Source: Clostridium sp. MSJ-8 (GTDB taxonomy: Bacteria; Bacillota; Clostridia; Clostridiales; Clostridiaceae). Taken from it: 64,000 bases of DNA. The stretch covers positions 62,001-126,000 of the forward strand of contig NZ_JAHLQH010000041.1 in NCBI RefSeq assembly GCF_018918325.1, read 5' to 3'. Within the stretch, counting starts at the first letter, position 1. Each line of letters begins with the position of its first letter. Under the pieces are notes generated by a model. That model saw only the letters and a program-made list of their open reading frames with translations, did no database searches and was not told the origin of the DNA. The position numbers and the translations under genes were made by a program. Of the stretch, positions 46,744-56,792 are shown piece by piece.

Positions 46744-47412
46744 TTATATTAATGTATTCTTATCAACCTTATTCCAAGCCTCACTCTTATCTCCTACTTG
46801 CCAAAATTCACAATATCCATCTCCATTAGCTACTGTATGACGTCGAATCATTTTGCAATGAAAAGGTTCAAATATTTTATAATCAGATTTACATAATGCA
46901 GGCATAATATTTTCATATCCATGAGCTTTTGCAAAGTCATATACCGGACATCCTATAAGACGTATATTAACTCCTTCACTCCTACCTTCTGGATTTAATT
47001 CAAACTTCCACGTATTATTCCAACTTCCATCTGCAATATGTTTATCTGTTTCTTTCTTTACTATTATATATGCCCATCCATAGATTTTCTGAAACCACTT
47101 CCAATTAAAATCTATAACTTTGCCAAAAGTTCTATTATTACCTATTAATGATTCTACTGAAAGATATTCCATCTCCTCTAAAGTTGGTTTTCTATCTAAT
47201 GCTTCATAATATGCAAACATAGCTAATGATGCATACATCTGCTCCCACAACATATTTTTAGTTCCACCTATATCTGGTTGTTCTTCTTGAAACTTATCAT
47301 ATAATTGCTCAATCTTATTCCATCTTTTTTGTGCTTCTTCTTCATCAAATTTCTCTTTTAGTAATTTATTTATTACTTTTTTAACACCTTTTGGCATTTT
47401 TATATATTTCAT
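46744..47412 (-). CDS. L-2-amino-thiazoline-4-carboxylate hydrolase-like protein
   Basis: A 222-residue protein resembling the ATC-hydrolase family: central VKKETDKHIADGSWNNTWKF and the C-terminal pattern PALCKSDYKIFEPFHCKMIR then HTVANGDGYCEFWQVG. ATC hydrolases open the thiazoline ring in L-cysteine synthesis, but many members are of unknown use. The frame is open to 47460; ATG at 47412 has a TTGAGGTG site six bases upstream and is preferred. No related pathway genes are nearby. Confidence 0.7.
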   Translation of the reverse strand: MKYIKMPKGVKKVINKLLKEKFDEEEAQKRWNKIEQLYDKFQEEQPDIGGTKNMLWEQMYASLAMFAYYEALDRKPTLEEMEYLSVESLIGNNRTFGKVIDFNWKWFQKIYGWAYIIVKKETDKHIADGSWNNTWKFELNPEGRSEGVNIRLIGCPVYDFAKAHGYENIMPALCKSDYKIFEPFHCKMIRRHTVANGDGYCEFWQVGDKSEAWNKVDKNTLI

Positions 47413-47631
47413 ATTATTCACCTCAACCAAATGTATTGTAATATCAAAGCTTATTAGCATTGATACTCAATATCATTATAGTACTTTTGAACTTTTCTTT
47501 CAAATTATACAATAATTAAACTAAAAGTTTAATTTACCCTAGATGAATAAAAAACTTCACTAATTCGAAAATACATAGATAACATCGCATATCTTTGATA
47601 AAATATAATATATTGAAAGGAGAGTGAATTT

Positions 47632-48426
47632 ATGGTTGATATTCCAATGAGAACAACTGGTTCTTTTAATGCAAATAATATTAATTCCATTAACTCAATA
47701 AAAGTTCAAACATCAAAATCAGCACATAATATACTAGAACTTAATAATGGTATAACTCGAAACACTATCAAAAATACTCAAGCACAACAAAGAACTACAA
47801 TAACACAACAGGTTAACCAAACAATTAATAATCAAGAGCCTATTACATCTACTAATTCGCATATAAACGTACCACCTTTACATAACAAAGTACAAAAGGG
47901 TCAAAAGGTAGCATTATTTTCAAATACTACATCCCCTTATATAGACATATTATTAGGTTGGAATGTTAAAAATTCAAAATGTGATGTAGATGTTTCTGCA
48001 TTCTTACTAGGTGATAACGGAAAAGTATTAGGTGATTCATGGTTTGTATTTTACGGTCAAACTAAAAGCCCTGATGACAGTGTAAACTTTAGTGTATGCA
48101 ATAATACAGATCGTGAAAAAATACATATTGACTTAAATAAATTAAATAAAAATGTAAAGAAAATAGTTTTTGTATTAACTATAAATGATGCACTTATAAA
48201 TAATCTTAATTTCGGAATGCTAGAAGATGCTTATATTAGAATTCTTGATAACACCGGTAAAGAATTAGTTAGTTTTCTTATGAGTGACTATTATTCTAAT
48301 GTTATATCTATGATGATAGGAGAAATATACATTCATAATGGCATTTGGAAATTTAGTGCTATAGGTAATGGAGTTGCTAGAGATCTTGAAGGACTCTGCA
48401 ATCTATATGGTGTTGAAGTAAATTAA
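47632..48426 (+). CDS. Divergent TerD-domain protein with Asn/Gln-rich N-terminal extension
   Basis: 264 residues. The first 95 are low-complexity (Asn, Gln, Thr, Ile), then a TerD-like domain (KVQKGQKVALF, LLGWNVKNSKCDVDVSAFLL, NFGMLEDAYIRILDN, GEIYIHNGIWKFSAIGNG). The acidic calcium-site segment [12 protein letters not shown] of ordinary TerD is replaced by SVCNNTDREKI, so calcium binding is probably lost or changed. GAAAGGAGAGTG lies before the ATG. It is the first gene of a two-gene operon with AIM24 and is 4.5 kb from the main Ter operon, on the opposite strand. A small inverted repeat (ATTAAACT/AGTTTAAT, 47515-47533) lies upstream. Confidence 0.85.
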   Translation: MVDIPMRTTGSFNANNINSINSIKVQTSKSAHNILELNNGITRNTIKNTQAQQRTTITQQVNQTINNQEPITSTNSHINVPPLHNKVQKGQKVALFSNTTSPYIDILLGWNVKNSKCDVDVSAFLLGDNGKVLGDSWFVFYGQTKSPDDSVNFSVCNNTDREKIHIDLNKLNKNVKKIVFVLTINDALINNLNFGMLEDAYIRILDNTGKELVSFLMSDYYSNVISMMIGEIYIHNGIWKFSAIGNGVARDLEGLCNLYGVEVN

Positions 48427-48443
48427 ATTTTAGGAGGAAAAAA

Positions 48444-49151
48444 ATGCTTACTTTTGAAACAATAAATGAATTAACACTTAAAGTAACTTGTTCTGGAAAT
48501 GATGTTTTATATACAAAAGCAGGATCTTTCATTGCAGGTGAAAATCAAGGAGAAAAAAATTATAAATTTGAAAAATTATTATTAGGACCACAAAATGGAT
48601 TTGCACAAGCTGCACTAGGTTCTCTAAAAAGACGTTTGACAGGTGAAAACTTACCTTTAATGAAAGTAATGTTAAATGGTGATTCTACAACTTATTATGC
48701 AAACTACGGGCAACATATAGTCATATATAAGTTAGCAATTGGAGAAGTTGTTTCTGTAGAATCTGAAAATATACTAGCCTTTACACAAGACTGTAAATAC
48801 GATGTAAGATTTATCGGTACTGGTATATTCTCTCAAAAAGGTTTAGCTACTTCTACACTTACTGGTCAAGGAAATAATGCATATGTTGCTATTCTTTCTA
48901 CTGGTAATCCAATTGTACTAAGCAATATACAAAATAAAAGCACAATATCTGTAGATCCAGATGCTGTTATATGTTGGATGAGTCAACAAGGCTATTGTGA
49001 TCCACAAATCAAGACCGATATTTCATGGAAGAATTTTATAGGACAAGCCTCTGGCGAATCATATGCATACGAATGGCATAGTAGTCAACCAATTACTGTT
49101 CTTATTCAACCAACAGAACGAAGTGGTGGAATACATGTAGGCATAGATTAA
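48444..49151 (+). CDS. AIM24 family protein
   Basis: A 235-residue AIM24/TIGR00266-type protein with repeated beta-sandwich segments. VLYTKAGSFIAGENQGEKNYK, GFAQAALGSLKRRLTGENLP and YCDPQIKTDISWKNFIGQASGE fit the family, although the usual long Gly-rich loop is shortened. Function is unknown; bacterial AIM24 genes often occur with TerD proteins. It follows the TerD-like gene after 17 bases with AGGAGG. It ends just before the 413-bp tandem repeats. Confidence 0.85.
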   Translation: MLTFETINELTLKVTCSGNDVLYTKAGSFIAGENQGEKNYKFEKLLLGPQNGFAQAALGSLKRRLTGENLPLMKVMLNGDSTTYYANYGQHIVIYKLAIGEVVSVESENILAFTQDCKYDVRFIGTGIFSQKGLATSTLTGQGNNAYVAILSTGNPIVLSNIQNKSTISVDPDAVICWMSQQGYCDPQIKTDISWKNFIGQASGESYAYEWHSSQPITVLIQPTERSGGIHVGID

Positions 49152-49160
49152 TAAAGCTAA

Positions 49161-49567
49161 AATTAAAATATAATAGCATTAGTTGCAGTAACCAATTGTT
49201 ACATATTATTTATACTAATATGTAATTCTTCATGGTTATATTATTCTATATCTACCTATAATTCTAACCTTAACAATAATGGTTACTTCCACTAAGCTTA
49301 TTATATTTTAATTATTTAAGCGTTATGCTGATTTTTAGTGTATCTGGATTATTTCAAGTATCTTAAGTATTCAGTAGTTCTTACTTAAAAAATTATCTAA
49401 TATATTTTTTGATTACTTATTTTTTCAGTTAATTAATATCAAATTATTGATTTAAGTAAAGTAATATTATTATAATGAAAAATCCAATGTTATTTGATAA
49501 TGTTAATATTATGATTTTCTTTTTTTAGTATCAATATTATTGCTTTGAATAAATTTTCATAATGAAT
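49161..49567. repeat. Long non-coding repeat unit B1 (407 bp of a 413-bp tandem pair)
   Basis: From AATTAAAATATAATAGCATT to CATAATGAAT. It is nearly identical to the next unit (few single-base differences). It contains a foldback (AATATAATAGCATTAGTT against the complement ending ACTAAGCTTATTATATTTT) and the TTAAGCGTTATGCTGATTTT module. No gene is found in it. Confidence 0.85.
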
Positions 49568-49573
49568 GATTAT

Positions 49574-49980
49574 AATTAAAATATAATAGCATTAGTTGCA
49601 GTAACCAATTGTTACATATTATTTATACTAATCTTTAATTCTTCATGGTTACATTATTCTATATCTACCTATAATTCTAACCTCAACAATAATGGTTACT
49701 TCCACTAAGCTTATTATATTTTAATTATTTAAGCGTTATGGTGATTTTTAGTGTATCTGGATTATTTCAAATATCTTAAGTATTCAGTAGTTCTTACTTA
49801 AAAAATTATCTAATATATTTTTTGATTACTTATTTTTTCAGTTAATTAATATCAAATTATTGATTTAAGCAAAGTAATATTATTATAATGAAAAATCCAA
49901 TGTTATTTGATAATGTTAATATTATGATTTTCTTTTTTTAGTATCAATATTATTGCTTTGAATAAATTTTCATAATGAAT
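49574..49980. repeat. Long non-coding repeat unit B2
   Basis: Second copy, period 413 bp. It shares the hairpin module and the TATTTAAGCGTTATGGTGAT module with B1 and with copy A at 38.3-38.9 kb, and continues into the left arm of the palindrome at 49891. Confidence 0.85.
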
Positions 49981-50185
49981 TTTAGGATTTCTTATTATAA
50001 AAAAATTAAGGTAGCGTTTAAAATGTTGTACTGTTTGAACTTTAGTGAGTTTACAACATTTAGCTACCTTAATTTTTTTACATTTAGAAATACTTAATGA
50101 AATTATGCTATTTATGAAAACATATAATATTGATACTAATTATCAGAAAACATAATATTAATCAAACCAAATAACATTGGATTTT
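49891..50185. repeat. 295-bp palindrome with gene-end hairpin, copy 4
   Basis: AAAAATCCAATGTTATTTG (49891) is mirrored by AAATAACATTGGATTTT (50169-50185). The central hairpin is 50000-50015 with 50063-50078 (GGTAGC/GCTACC core). Its right end lies in the HAD-gene stop codon (50184). The gap 49152-50183 contains only this family. Confidence 0.8.
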
Positions 50186-50936
50186 ATATATATTTATATA
50201 CTTCTTTTAATACTTCTTCAGAATATAATTTATTACTAGATAATATTCTTATGTTCTCTAATATTTTATCCTCTTCAAGTAATCCTTTTGGTGCAATTCC
50301 AATGTCAGCATTCTTAATCATAGATATATCAAATTCACTATCTCCTGCTGCTATTATTTCTTCAGCATTTATATATTCTTTAAACCTTTTTATTGCCATT
50401 CCTTTAGATAATGTTTTAGGTACTACATATACCTTTATACCATTATTAAATACATCAACTAGTGTTTCATCTAAAACTTCCTTTAATTCCTTGACAACAT
50501 TTTCTGGCTCATTGCATTTAGTAAATACAAACAAATCTTTAATAAATCTAACTTCAAAGCTTCTTCTTTTATCATTTTCTAGAATTAAAATAGCCTTTTG
50601 TAATGACTCTATGCTATTTTTAACAATTTCACATGATTCTTTATACCATAATTCATCCTCAACTCCATTAACTAATAAGACTCCTCCATTACATGTAAGA
50701 GCATATTTGAAATTTCCCACATTAAGATTTATACGTTTATATTGTTCTATTGTTCTTGTTGTTGTAGGAACAATCAATATTTTATCTTTAAGTTTTAATA
50801 ACATATCATATGTCTTTCTTGTTATAAACGATATATTTCTTCCATTATATAACTCTACATCCATCTTATCAGGACCTATATCATGCTTATAAGAATATAT
50901 TAATGTATTATCAAGGTCAACATTAAAAACTTTCAT
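50184..50936 (-). CDS. HAD-superfamily hydrolase of the Ter cluster
   Basis: A 250-residue HAD phosphatase: motif I NVDLDNTLIYS near the start, motif II region IVPTTTRT, and motif IV EIIAAGDSEFDISMIKNADI near the end (Cof-like cap type). HAD phosphatases of this sort are found in Ter clusters, where they are proposed to process a nucleoside-like metabolite. It follows the Ca2+-ATPase gene by 67 bases on the same strand. A short poly-T leader with an inverted repeat (AGGTACTTACT/AGTAAGCACCT region, 50958-50986) may be a terminator of the ATPase gene. Confidence 0.8.
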   Translation of the reverse strand: MKVFNVDLDNTLIYSYKHDIGPDKMDVELYNGRNISFITRKTYDMLLKLKDKILIVPTTTRTIEQYKRINLNVGNFKYALTCNGGVLLVNGVEDELWYKESCEIVKNSIESLQKAILILENDKRRSFEVRFIKDLFVFTKCNEPENVVKELKEVLDETLVDVFNNGIKVYVVPKTLSKGMAIKRFKEYINAEEIIAAGDSEFDISMIKNADIGIAPKGLLEEDKILENIRILSSNKLYSEEVLKEVYKYI

Positions 50937-51003
50937 ATTATTTTCCTTTCACTAAAAAAGGTACTTACTCAATAAGTAAGCACCTATTTTTATCTATATT
51001 TTA

Positions 51004-53715
51004 TTACTTTTTGTTTAAGGCTAATTCATCTTCTACGATATCATCTGAATTCTTTGGTTTAGATGCCTTAACAACTGCCTTACGTATAATATCTACTGGT
51101 ATCATTGTTACTGCAAGAATAATTACTGCAATCCAACCTTTAGGTCCAAATGGAACACAGCTAAACATTTCTCCAATCCATTTAAATATTTTTAATGGAA
51201 CAAGTCCTGCATTTACAATAAGAGCTTGAACAAGAATAATAATAAAGAATACTTTTAAGAATCCTGGGTTTTCATCAAGTCTCTTGAATATACCAAATTC
51301 ATCATCTCTTACATTGAATCCGTTAAATAATGCACTAACAATAAATAATACAAAATATCCAGTTAAGTGTTTTTCTTCTGAACCAAATAGATTTTCGAAG
51401 AATGGTACTTTTAAATATACAAAACTAACTATAGTTAACCATGCACCCATAATAAGAATTTGAGCCATCATATTTTTACTTATAATACTCTCATCACGTC
51501 TTCTAGGTTTTTCTAACATATACTTTTCTAATGCAGGTTCATTACCTAACATTATTGCACCAAGACCATCCATTACTAAGTTAACAAACAATAAGTGTGT
51601 AACCTTTAAAGGTTCTTCTACACCAAAGAATGGAGCTATTGCACTTACTATTACTGCTGTAACATTGATAACTAATTGGAACTTACAGAACTTCAATATG
51701 TTGTGATAAATTGTTCTACCATATAATATAGCATCCTTAATCGACTTAAAGTTATCATCTAATATTACTATCTTACCTGCTTCTTTTGCTGCTTCAGTAC
51801 CACTACCCATAGCGAATCCAACATCTGCTCTCTTAAGGGCTGGCGAGTCATTAACACCATCACCTGTCATACCAACAACAAGATTCATCTCTTGACATAA
51901 TCTAACCATTCTTGACTTATCTGTAGGTAAAGCTCTTGCTATTACTCTTATACGAGGTATAATCTTCTTAACTTCATCATCTGACATTTCATTAAGTTGT
52001 GCAGAAGTAATTGCCATATCACTATTTTCTTTTAATAGTCCAGCATCCTTTGCTATTGCAACAGCTGTTTCTAGTCTATCACCAGTAATCATAACAACTT
52101 GTATTCCAGCACATTGAACCTCATGAATTGCTTCTTTTGCTTCTGGTCTTACATCATCTCTTATTCCAACAAGTCCAATGATAACTATATCATCATTTAT
52201 TTGACTTTCTACCATGTTCTTTTCAGAGTATCCAAATGCAAGTACTCTCATTGCTTTTGCTGCAAGATCATCAATCTTTTTATTAAGAACTTCCATATCT
52301 ATATCTTGAACATTTCCTTGTTCATCTAGATATTTAGTAGCCTTAGCTAATAATCTTTCTGGTGCACCCTTGTAGAATGTTTTTCCTAATGCATCTATTC
52401 TTGCTTGACTGAACTTATTAGAAGAATTAAATCCTTGTTCTGCAGTAATTACATATTCTTTATTTTCTTGTAATGTATTAAATGTTTCTTCTCCTATGAA
52501 TTTCATAAGAGCTTGATCTGTCGCATTTCCTCCTATTACTTTATGAGATGCATCAAACATAGATCTTGTATTCTTACCTATAGCAATATCTACTAATCCT
52601 TTAACCTTGCTATGTTTACTTAAATCTTCAATAGCTATAGACGAACCATTTCCTACGAAGAAATCTACTACTTCAAGCTTACCTTTAGTAATTGTACCTG
52701 TTTTATCACTAAATAAAATATTTAATGAACCAGCTGTTTCAATACCTTCAGCTTTTCTAACTAATACATTGTGATCTAGCATCTTACTTGTATTCTGCAT
52801 TAATACTAATGAAATCATTAATGGTAATCCTTCTGGAACAGCACATACAATAATAACTACTGCTAGAGATACTGCATCTACTAAATCTTTAAATATTCTT
52901 TCAAATCCTAGTGAGAAGTACTCAGATGGTCCACCATTTGATACAATAAAGTATACAAAATATAATACAGCAATAACGATAGCACCAATATATCCAAATG
53001 TAGATATTTGCTTTGCAAGTTTAGCAAGCTTTACCTTTAATGGTGAATCTGGCTCATCTTCTTGCATTTCTTCAGCCATTTTACCCATCATTGTCTTTAG
53101 TCCAACTTTTCTTACATCTAAGATACCTTCTCCATCAAATACAACAGCGCCTCTAAATAATGAATGCTTATCTACAAAAGTATCACCTGTTATATCATCT
53201 GCTAATTGAAAGCTCTCATCTGCTCCAACCTTAGGACATTCTTCTGCTTCACCATTTAAAGCTGAATTATCAACCTTTAACGATCCACTTATAAGAATAC
53301 CATCAGCTGGTATCTTATCACCTGATTGAAGAAGTACTTTATCTCCAACAACTACATCGTCAACATCAATAACTGTAACAACACCATTTCTGTATACTTT
53401 ACACTTATCCTTTTCAGTTTTGTCCTTTAACTCTCTATACTTTGTATCACTAGCTACTCCAGTCTTTGCAGATACAACAGCAACAATAATTACTGCTACA
53501 ATTGTTCCTAGTGGTTCATATATTTCTGCATATCCCATAAAAAACATTACTATCATTAATGCAGCGATTACTAGTAATATTTTTATCATTGGATCTCCAA
53601 ATGTCTCTTTAAATTCTTGCCAAAACGTTGTTGGTTCCGAATCAGGAATAACATTGGAACCATTTTTCTCCCTCGATTGTTCAACTTCCTTATCAGATAG
53701 TCCTTTATAATCCAT
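51004..53715 (-). CDS. Calcium-translocating P-type ATPase (PMCA/SERCA type)
   Basis: A 903-residue P-type ATPase: TGES-like actuator loop LNGEAEECP, phosphorylation site LFSDKTGTITKGKL, KGAPERLL nucleotide loop, TGDGVNDSPALKRADVGFAMG hinge, and ten membrane helices with the IVCAVPEGLPLMISL M4 motif typical of calcium pumps. It likely exports Ca2+ (or Mn2+), fitting a system built on Ca2+-binding TerD proteins. It is downstream of the three terD genes (95-base gap). The long charged N-terminus MDYKGLSDKEVEQSREKNGS is the cation-ATPase-N segment. Confidence 0.93.
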   Translation of the reverse strand: MDYKGLSDKEVEQSREKNGSNVIPDSEPTTFWQEFKETFGDPMIKILLVIAALMIVMFFMGYAEIYEPLGTIVAVIIVAVVSAKTGVASDTKYRELKDKTEKDKCKVYRNGVVTVIDVDDVVVGDKVLLQSGDKIPADGILISGSLKVDNSALNGEAEECPKVGADESFQLADDITGDTFVDKHSLFRGAVVFDGEGILDVRKVGLKTMMGKMAEEMQEDEPDSPLKVKLAKLAKQISTFGYIGAIVIAVLYFVYFIVSNGGPSEYFSLGFERIFKDLVDAVSLAVVIIVCAVPEGLPLMISLVLMQNTSKMLDHNVLVRKAEGIETAGSLNILFSDKTGTITKGKLEVVDFFVGNGSSIAIEDLSKHSKVKGLVDIAIGKNTRSMFDASHKVIGGNATDQALMKFIGEETFNTLQENKEYVITAEQGFNSSNKFSQARIDALGKTFYKGAPERLLAKATKYLDEQGNVQDIDMEVLNKKIDDLAAKAMRVLAFGYSEKNMVESQINDDIVIIGLVGIRDDVRPEAKEAIHEVQCAGIQVVMITGDRLETAVAIAKDAGLLKENSDMAITSAQLNEMSDDEVKKIIPRIRVIARALPTDKSRMVRLCQEMNLVVGMTGDGVNDSPALKRADVGFAMGSGTEAAKEAGKIVILDDNFKSIKDAILYGRTIYHNILKFCKFQLVINVTAVIVSAIAPFFGVEEPLKVTHLLFVNLVMDGLGAIMLGNEPALEKYMLEKPRRRDESIISKNMMAQILIMGAWLTIVSFVYLKVPFFENLFGSEEKHLTGYFVLFIVSALFNGFNVRDDEFGIFKRLDENPGFLKVFFIIILVQALIVNAGLVPLKIFKWIGEMFSCVPFGPKGWIAVIILAVTMIPVDIIRKAVVKASKPKNSDDIVEDELALNKK

Positions 53716-53810
53716 AAAAATCCTGTCTCCTTTTTTTATTATATCCTTAATTGAAGATAAGCTAACTTCTTAGTTTATCTTCAACTAATAACTAAACACA
53801 TTACTTAAAT

Positions 53811-54401
53811 TTATACAAATCTTCTTACAAGCTCATTTAAGCCTGGATCTGTTGTTGGTTGCCCTATAGCATTAAACTTCCATTCTCCATTGTGTCTATA
53901 TATTTCCCCAAAAATCATAGCTGTCATACCATTATAATTCTCAGATAAATTATACTTACACATCTCATTATTATTTCTAGCATCTACTAAACGTATAAAT
54001 GCATTTTTAATCATTCCAAAATCCTGTTTTCTTTGCACAGCTGCATATATATTTACTACAATTACAATTCTATCATATTCTTCTGGAACCTTTGATAAAT
54101 CAACAACTATTTGCTCATCATCACCTTCTCCAGCTCCTGTTAAGTTATCTCCCATATGCTTTACTGAACCACTTCTATGTTTTAAGTTTCTGAAATACAC
54201 TAAATCTTTGTCACTGCAAAATTTTCCATTTCTTAACATAATTGCAGAAGCATCACAATCTATATCTTGTTTCTTAAAAGCAGAGAAAAATCCTCCACTT
54301 TTCTTAGCTTCATCCCAACCTAATCCAACAATTACCTTTGATAATCCAGCATGGTCCTTTGACAGATTTACCTTCTGTCCTTTTTGTAAACTTACTGACA
54401 T
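53811..54401 (-). CDS. TerD family protein (divergent paralogue)
   Basis: A 196-residue TerD-type protein. It keeps KGQKVNLSKDHAGLSKVIVG and the calcium segment NLTGAGEGDDEQ, but the central LGWD is followed by KKSGGFFSAFKKQDIDCDAS, an inserted basic stretch, so it resembles the less usual TerD subtypes. Preferred start is the second ATG (54401), nine bases after AGGAGG; the first at 54407 is too close. It is downstream of two tighter paralogues with 7-13-base gaps. TerD proteins bind Ca2+ and help with toxic-oxyanion, phage or oxidative stress, by unknown mechanism. Confidence 0.9.
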   Translation of the reverse strand: MSVSLQKGQKVNLSKDHAGLSKVIVGLGWDEAKKSGGFFSAFKKQDIDCDASAIMLRNGKFCSDKDLVYFRNLKHRSGSVKHMGDNLTGAGEGDDEQIVVDLSKVPEEYDRIVIVVNIYAAVQRKQDFGMIKNAFIRLVDARNNNEMCKYNLSENYNGMTAMIFGEIYRHNGEWKFNAIGQPTTDPGLNELVRRFV

Positions 54402-54414
54402 GTCCATTATCCTC

Positions 54415-54996
54415 CTATTCTACGTCAACACCAAAGCTATTACATAAAGCTGCTAAGCCACCTTGATATCCGCTACCTATAGCATTGAATTTCCACTCAC
54501 CATTATGTCTATATAACTCTCCAACTACTACTGCAGTTTCTATTGAAAAGTCTTCACATAAATCATATCTTATTAATTCCTGATTAGTTGTTTCATCTAC
54601 TATTCTTATAAACGCATTTGATACTTGTCCAAAATTTTGTTTTCTCACATCTGCATCATATATTGTAACTGTAAAAGCTATCTTAGAAATATTAGCAGGT
54701 ACTTTTGCTAAATCTACTTTTACTTGTTCATCATCTCCATCACCTTCACCTGTTAAATTATCTCCTAAATGCTGTACACTTTGTGATGGATGCATTAAAT
54801 TACCATAGAATACAAAATCAGAAGAACCACTAACTTTACCTGTATCTGTTAATAGAAATGCAGCTGCATCTAAATCAAATGCTTCTCCTGTGTCAAATGC
54901 ATTAACATCCCATCCTAATCCTACTACTACCTTTGTTAATCCTGGATTATCCTTTGTAAGATTTACTTTTTGACCTTTTTTTAAACTAATTGGCAT
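54415..54996 (-). CDS. TerD family calcium-binding stress protein
   Basis: A 193-residue TerD protein, with [50 protein letters not shown] (calcium-binding acidic loop), [17 protein letters not shown] and [18 protein letters not shown]. It is closely related to the next gene upstream. Soluble and cytosolic; family members are implicated in tellurite resistance and general chemical stress. AGGGGG-type site before the ATG. Confidence 0.95.
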   Translation of the reverse strand: MPISLKKGQKVNLTKDNPGLTKVVVGLGWDVNAFDTGEAFDLDAAAFLLTDTGKVSGSSDFVFYGNLMHPSQSVQHLGDNLTGEGDGDDEQVKVDLAKVPANISKIAFTVTIYDADVRKQNFGQVSNAFIRIVDETTNQELIRYDLCEDFSIETAVVVGELYRHNGEWKFNAIGSGYQGGLAALCNSFGVDVE

Positions 54997-55008
54997 ATTA
55001 TTTCCCCC

Positions 55009-55590
55009 TTATGCTACTTCTATTCCATAATGACCACATAAAGCTGCAAGTCCACCTTGGAATCCACTTCCTATAGCATTGAACTTCCATTCTCCATTAT
55101 GTCTATATAATTCTCCAACTACTACTGCAGTTTCTATAGAGAAATCTTCTCCTAAATCATATCTTATTAATTCTTGATTATTTGTTTCATCTACTATTCT
55201 TATATATGCATTTGATACTTGTCCGAAATTTTGCTTTCTTACATCAGCATCATATATTGTAACTGTGAAAGCAATTTTTTCTACATTTGCAGGAATTGTT
55301 GTTAAGTCAACTTGAATTTGCTCATCATCACCTTCACCTTCACCAGTAAGGTTATCACCCATATGCTTTACAGCACCACTATTATGTTCTAGATTACCAT
55401 AGAAAATAAATTCTTTTTCTGTAGGACACTTACCATTTGTTTCACACATGAATGCTGCAGCATCTAAGTCAAAATCAGCTCCTGAATCAAATGCATTAAC
55501 ATCCCATCCTAATCCTACCATAATCTTTTTTAACCCTGGATTTCCTTTTGTTAAATCAACTTTTTGTCCTTTTGATAAATTAATTGGCAT
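55009..55590 (-). CDS. TerD family calcium-binding stress protein
   Basis: A 193-residue TerD protein, with the same blocks as its neighbour ([67 protein letters not shown]). The two appear to be a recent gene duplication, nearly identical across the last 80 residues. AAAGGGAGG precedes the ATG. It follows telA by 36 bases on the same strand. In B. subtilis the matching genes are yceC, yceD and yceE. Confidence 0.95.
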   Translation of the reverse strand: MPINLSKGQKVDLTKGNPGLKKIMVGLGWDVNAFDSGADFDLDAAAFMCETNGKCPTEKEFIFYGNLEHNSGAVKHMGDNLTGEGEGDDEQIQVDLTTIPANVEKIAFTVTIYDADVRKQNFGQVSNAYIRIVDETNNQELIRYDLGEDFSIETAVVVGELYRHNGEWKFNAIGSGFQGGLAALCGHYGIEVA

Positions 55591-55626
55591 AATAAAACCT
55601 CCCTTTAATATAACTAAAATCTATGA

Positions 55627-56790
55627 CTAATTTTTCTTATCTGGCATATGATATTTTTGATTGAACTCTTGTTTAATATTTTCAAGACGAGCTTGATCTT
55701 CTATACGTTTTTTACGTGCATCTTCTTGAATCTGTCTTGTCTCATCAATACCATTAACAATAGTTCTCCATGTAGTTTCTAGTGTTTCTATCTTTATAGA
55801 GCTTCCTGATGCTAATCTAGCAGTCATCTTAGATTGTTCTACTGTATTTTGAGCATTCTTAATTAGCATTTCATTTGTCTTTTCATCTAATGCTGACATA
55901 GCTTCAGCTTGAACACGTTGTCTCTTAAGCATAATTGCTTGTGCAAGAGCTTGCTTAAATACAGGAAGTGTAATGATAAATGCTGAATTTATTTTTCTTA
56001 CTAAATTCATATTACTAAATTCCATTGTTTTAATCATTGGAATTGATTGCATTGCAACATTTTCAGCTGTTCTTAAATCCTGAGTTCTCTGTTCTAACAT
56101 CATCAAGGCTTGATTTAAGCTTGTTAATTCAAATTGAATTGAATTATCTCCTGTAGCTTCTAAATCAGCTTGACGCTTAGCTATATATTCTTCTAATTCT
56201 CTACAGCCTTGCTCTCCAGCTAATATATATCTTACTAATTCATGATAATATTCTACATTTGCATCAAACATTTGATCCAAATTTTTATTGGCTTGTTTAA
56301 TTTCTGCTTCATATTGTTTTAATTGCACATAAATCTTGTCAACTTCATCACCCATTGTGTGATACTTATTTAATATCTTTTCTAATTGCTTTTTCAAGTT
56401 ACCAAATAATTTCGAGAATAATCCTGGATTCTCTTGAATTTCTTTTATATCAAATTTATCCATGATCTTTGCAAGTGTATTTAACATCTCACTTGAGTCA
56501 TCAATCTGCGACATATTCATGCTATTAAGTACTATATCAGAAGCTTTAGATATTTCTTCTGCAACTTCTGCACCAAATGATACAATAGTTTCTAAATTAT
56601 CTACTTCTATAGTGCTTACAAGTGCATCTACTTCAGGTGAATTTACTAACACTGCATTCATTTGTTGACGATCAGCTACTATGTCATATTGCTGAACCTC
56701 TTGAATCTCATTTTGTTGTGGTTCTACTACTGTTACTTGTTGTGCATCTTGTGTAGTAGTTGTTGTTTTTTTACTAAAATCAAGTCCCAT
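55627..56790 (-). CDS. telA: Toxic anion resistance protein TelA (YceH-like)
   Basis: A 387-residue TelA-type coiled-coil protein; long helices from about 100 to 380 with ARLASGSSIKIETLETTWRT and IDETRQIQEDARKKRIEDQA. TelA (YceH) is associated with tellurite/toxic-anion resistance and cell-envelope stress. The first ATG at 56796 is only 3 bases from GAGAGG; the second at 56790 is nine bases away and is preferred. It lies next to yceG, as in Bacillus. Confidence 0.9.
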   Translation of the reverse strand: MGLDFSKKTTTTTQDAQQVTVVEPQQNEIQEVQQYDIVADRQQMNAVLVNSPEVDALVSTIEVDNLETIVSFGAEVAEEISKASDIVLNSMNMSQIDDSSEMLNTLAKIMDKFDIKEIQENPGLFSKLFGNLKKQLEKILNKYHTMGDEVDKIYVQLKQYEAEIKQANKNLDQMFDANVEYYHELVRYILAGEQGCRELEEYIAKRQADLEATGDNSIQFELTSLNQALMMLEQRTQDLRTAENVAMQSIPMIKTMEFSNMNLVRKINSAFIITLPVFKQALAQAIMLKRQRVQAEAMSALDEKTNEMLIKNAQNTVEQSKMTARLASGSSIKIETLETTWRTIVNGIDETRQIQEDARKKRIEDQARLENIKQEFNQKYHMPDKKN

Positions 56791-56792
56791 AT

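Noticed and set aside
49161-49980. 413-bp tandem repeats as a CRISPR-type or other short direct-repeat array
   Set aside because: Units are far too long, there are only two, and there are no unique spacers or cas genes.
53811-55590. Ter genes as simple plasmid-type tellurite resistance
   Set aside because: Chromosome-like context with the yceG/telA and metabolite module fits a general stress system; tellurite is only a known phenotype of the family.
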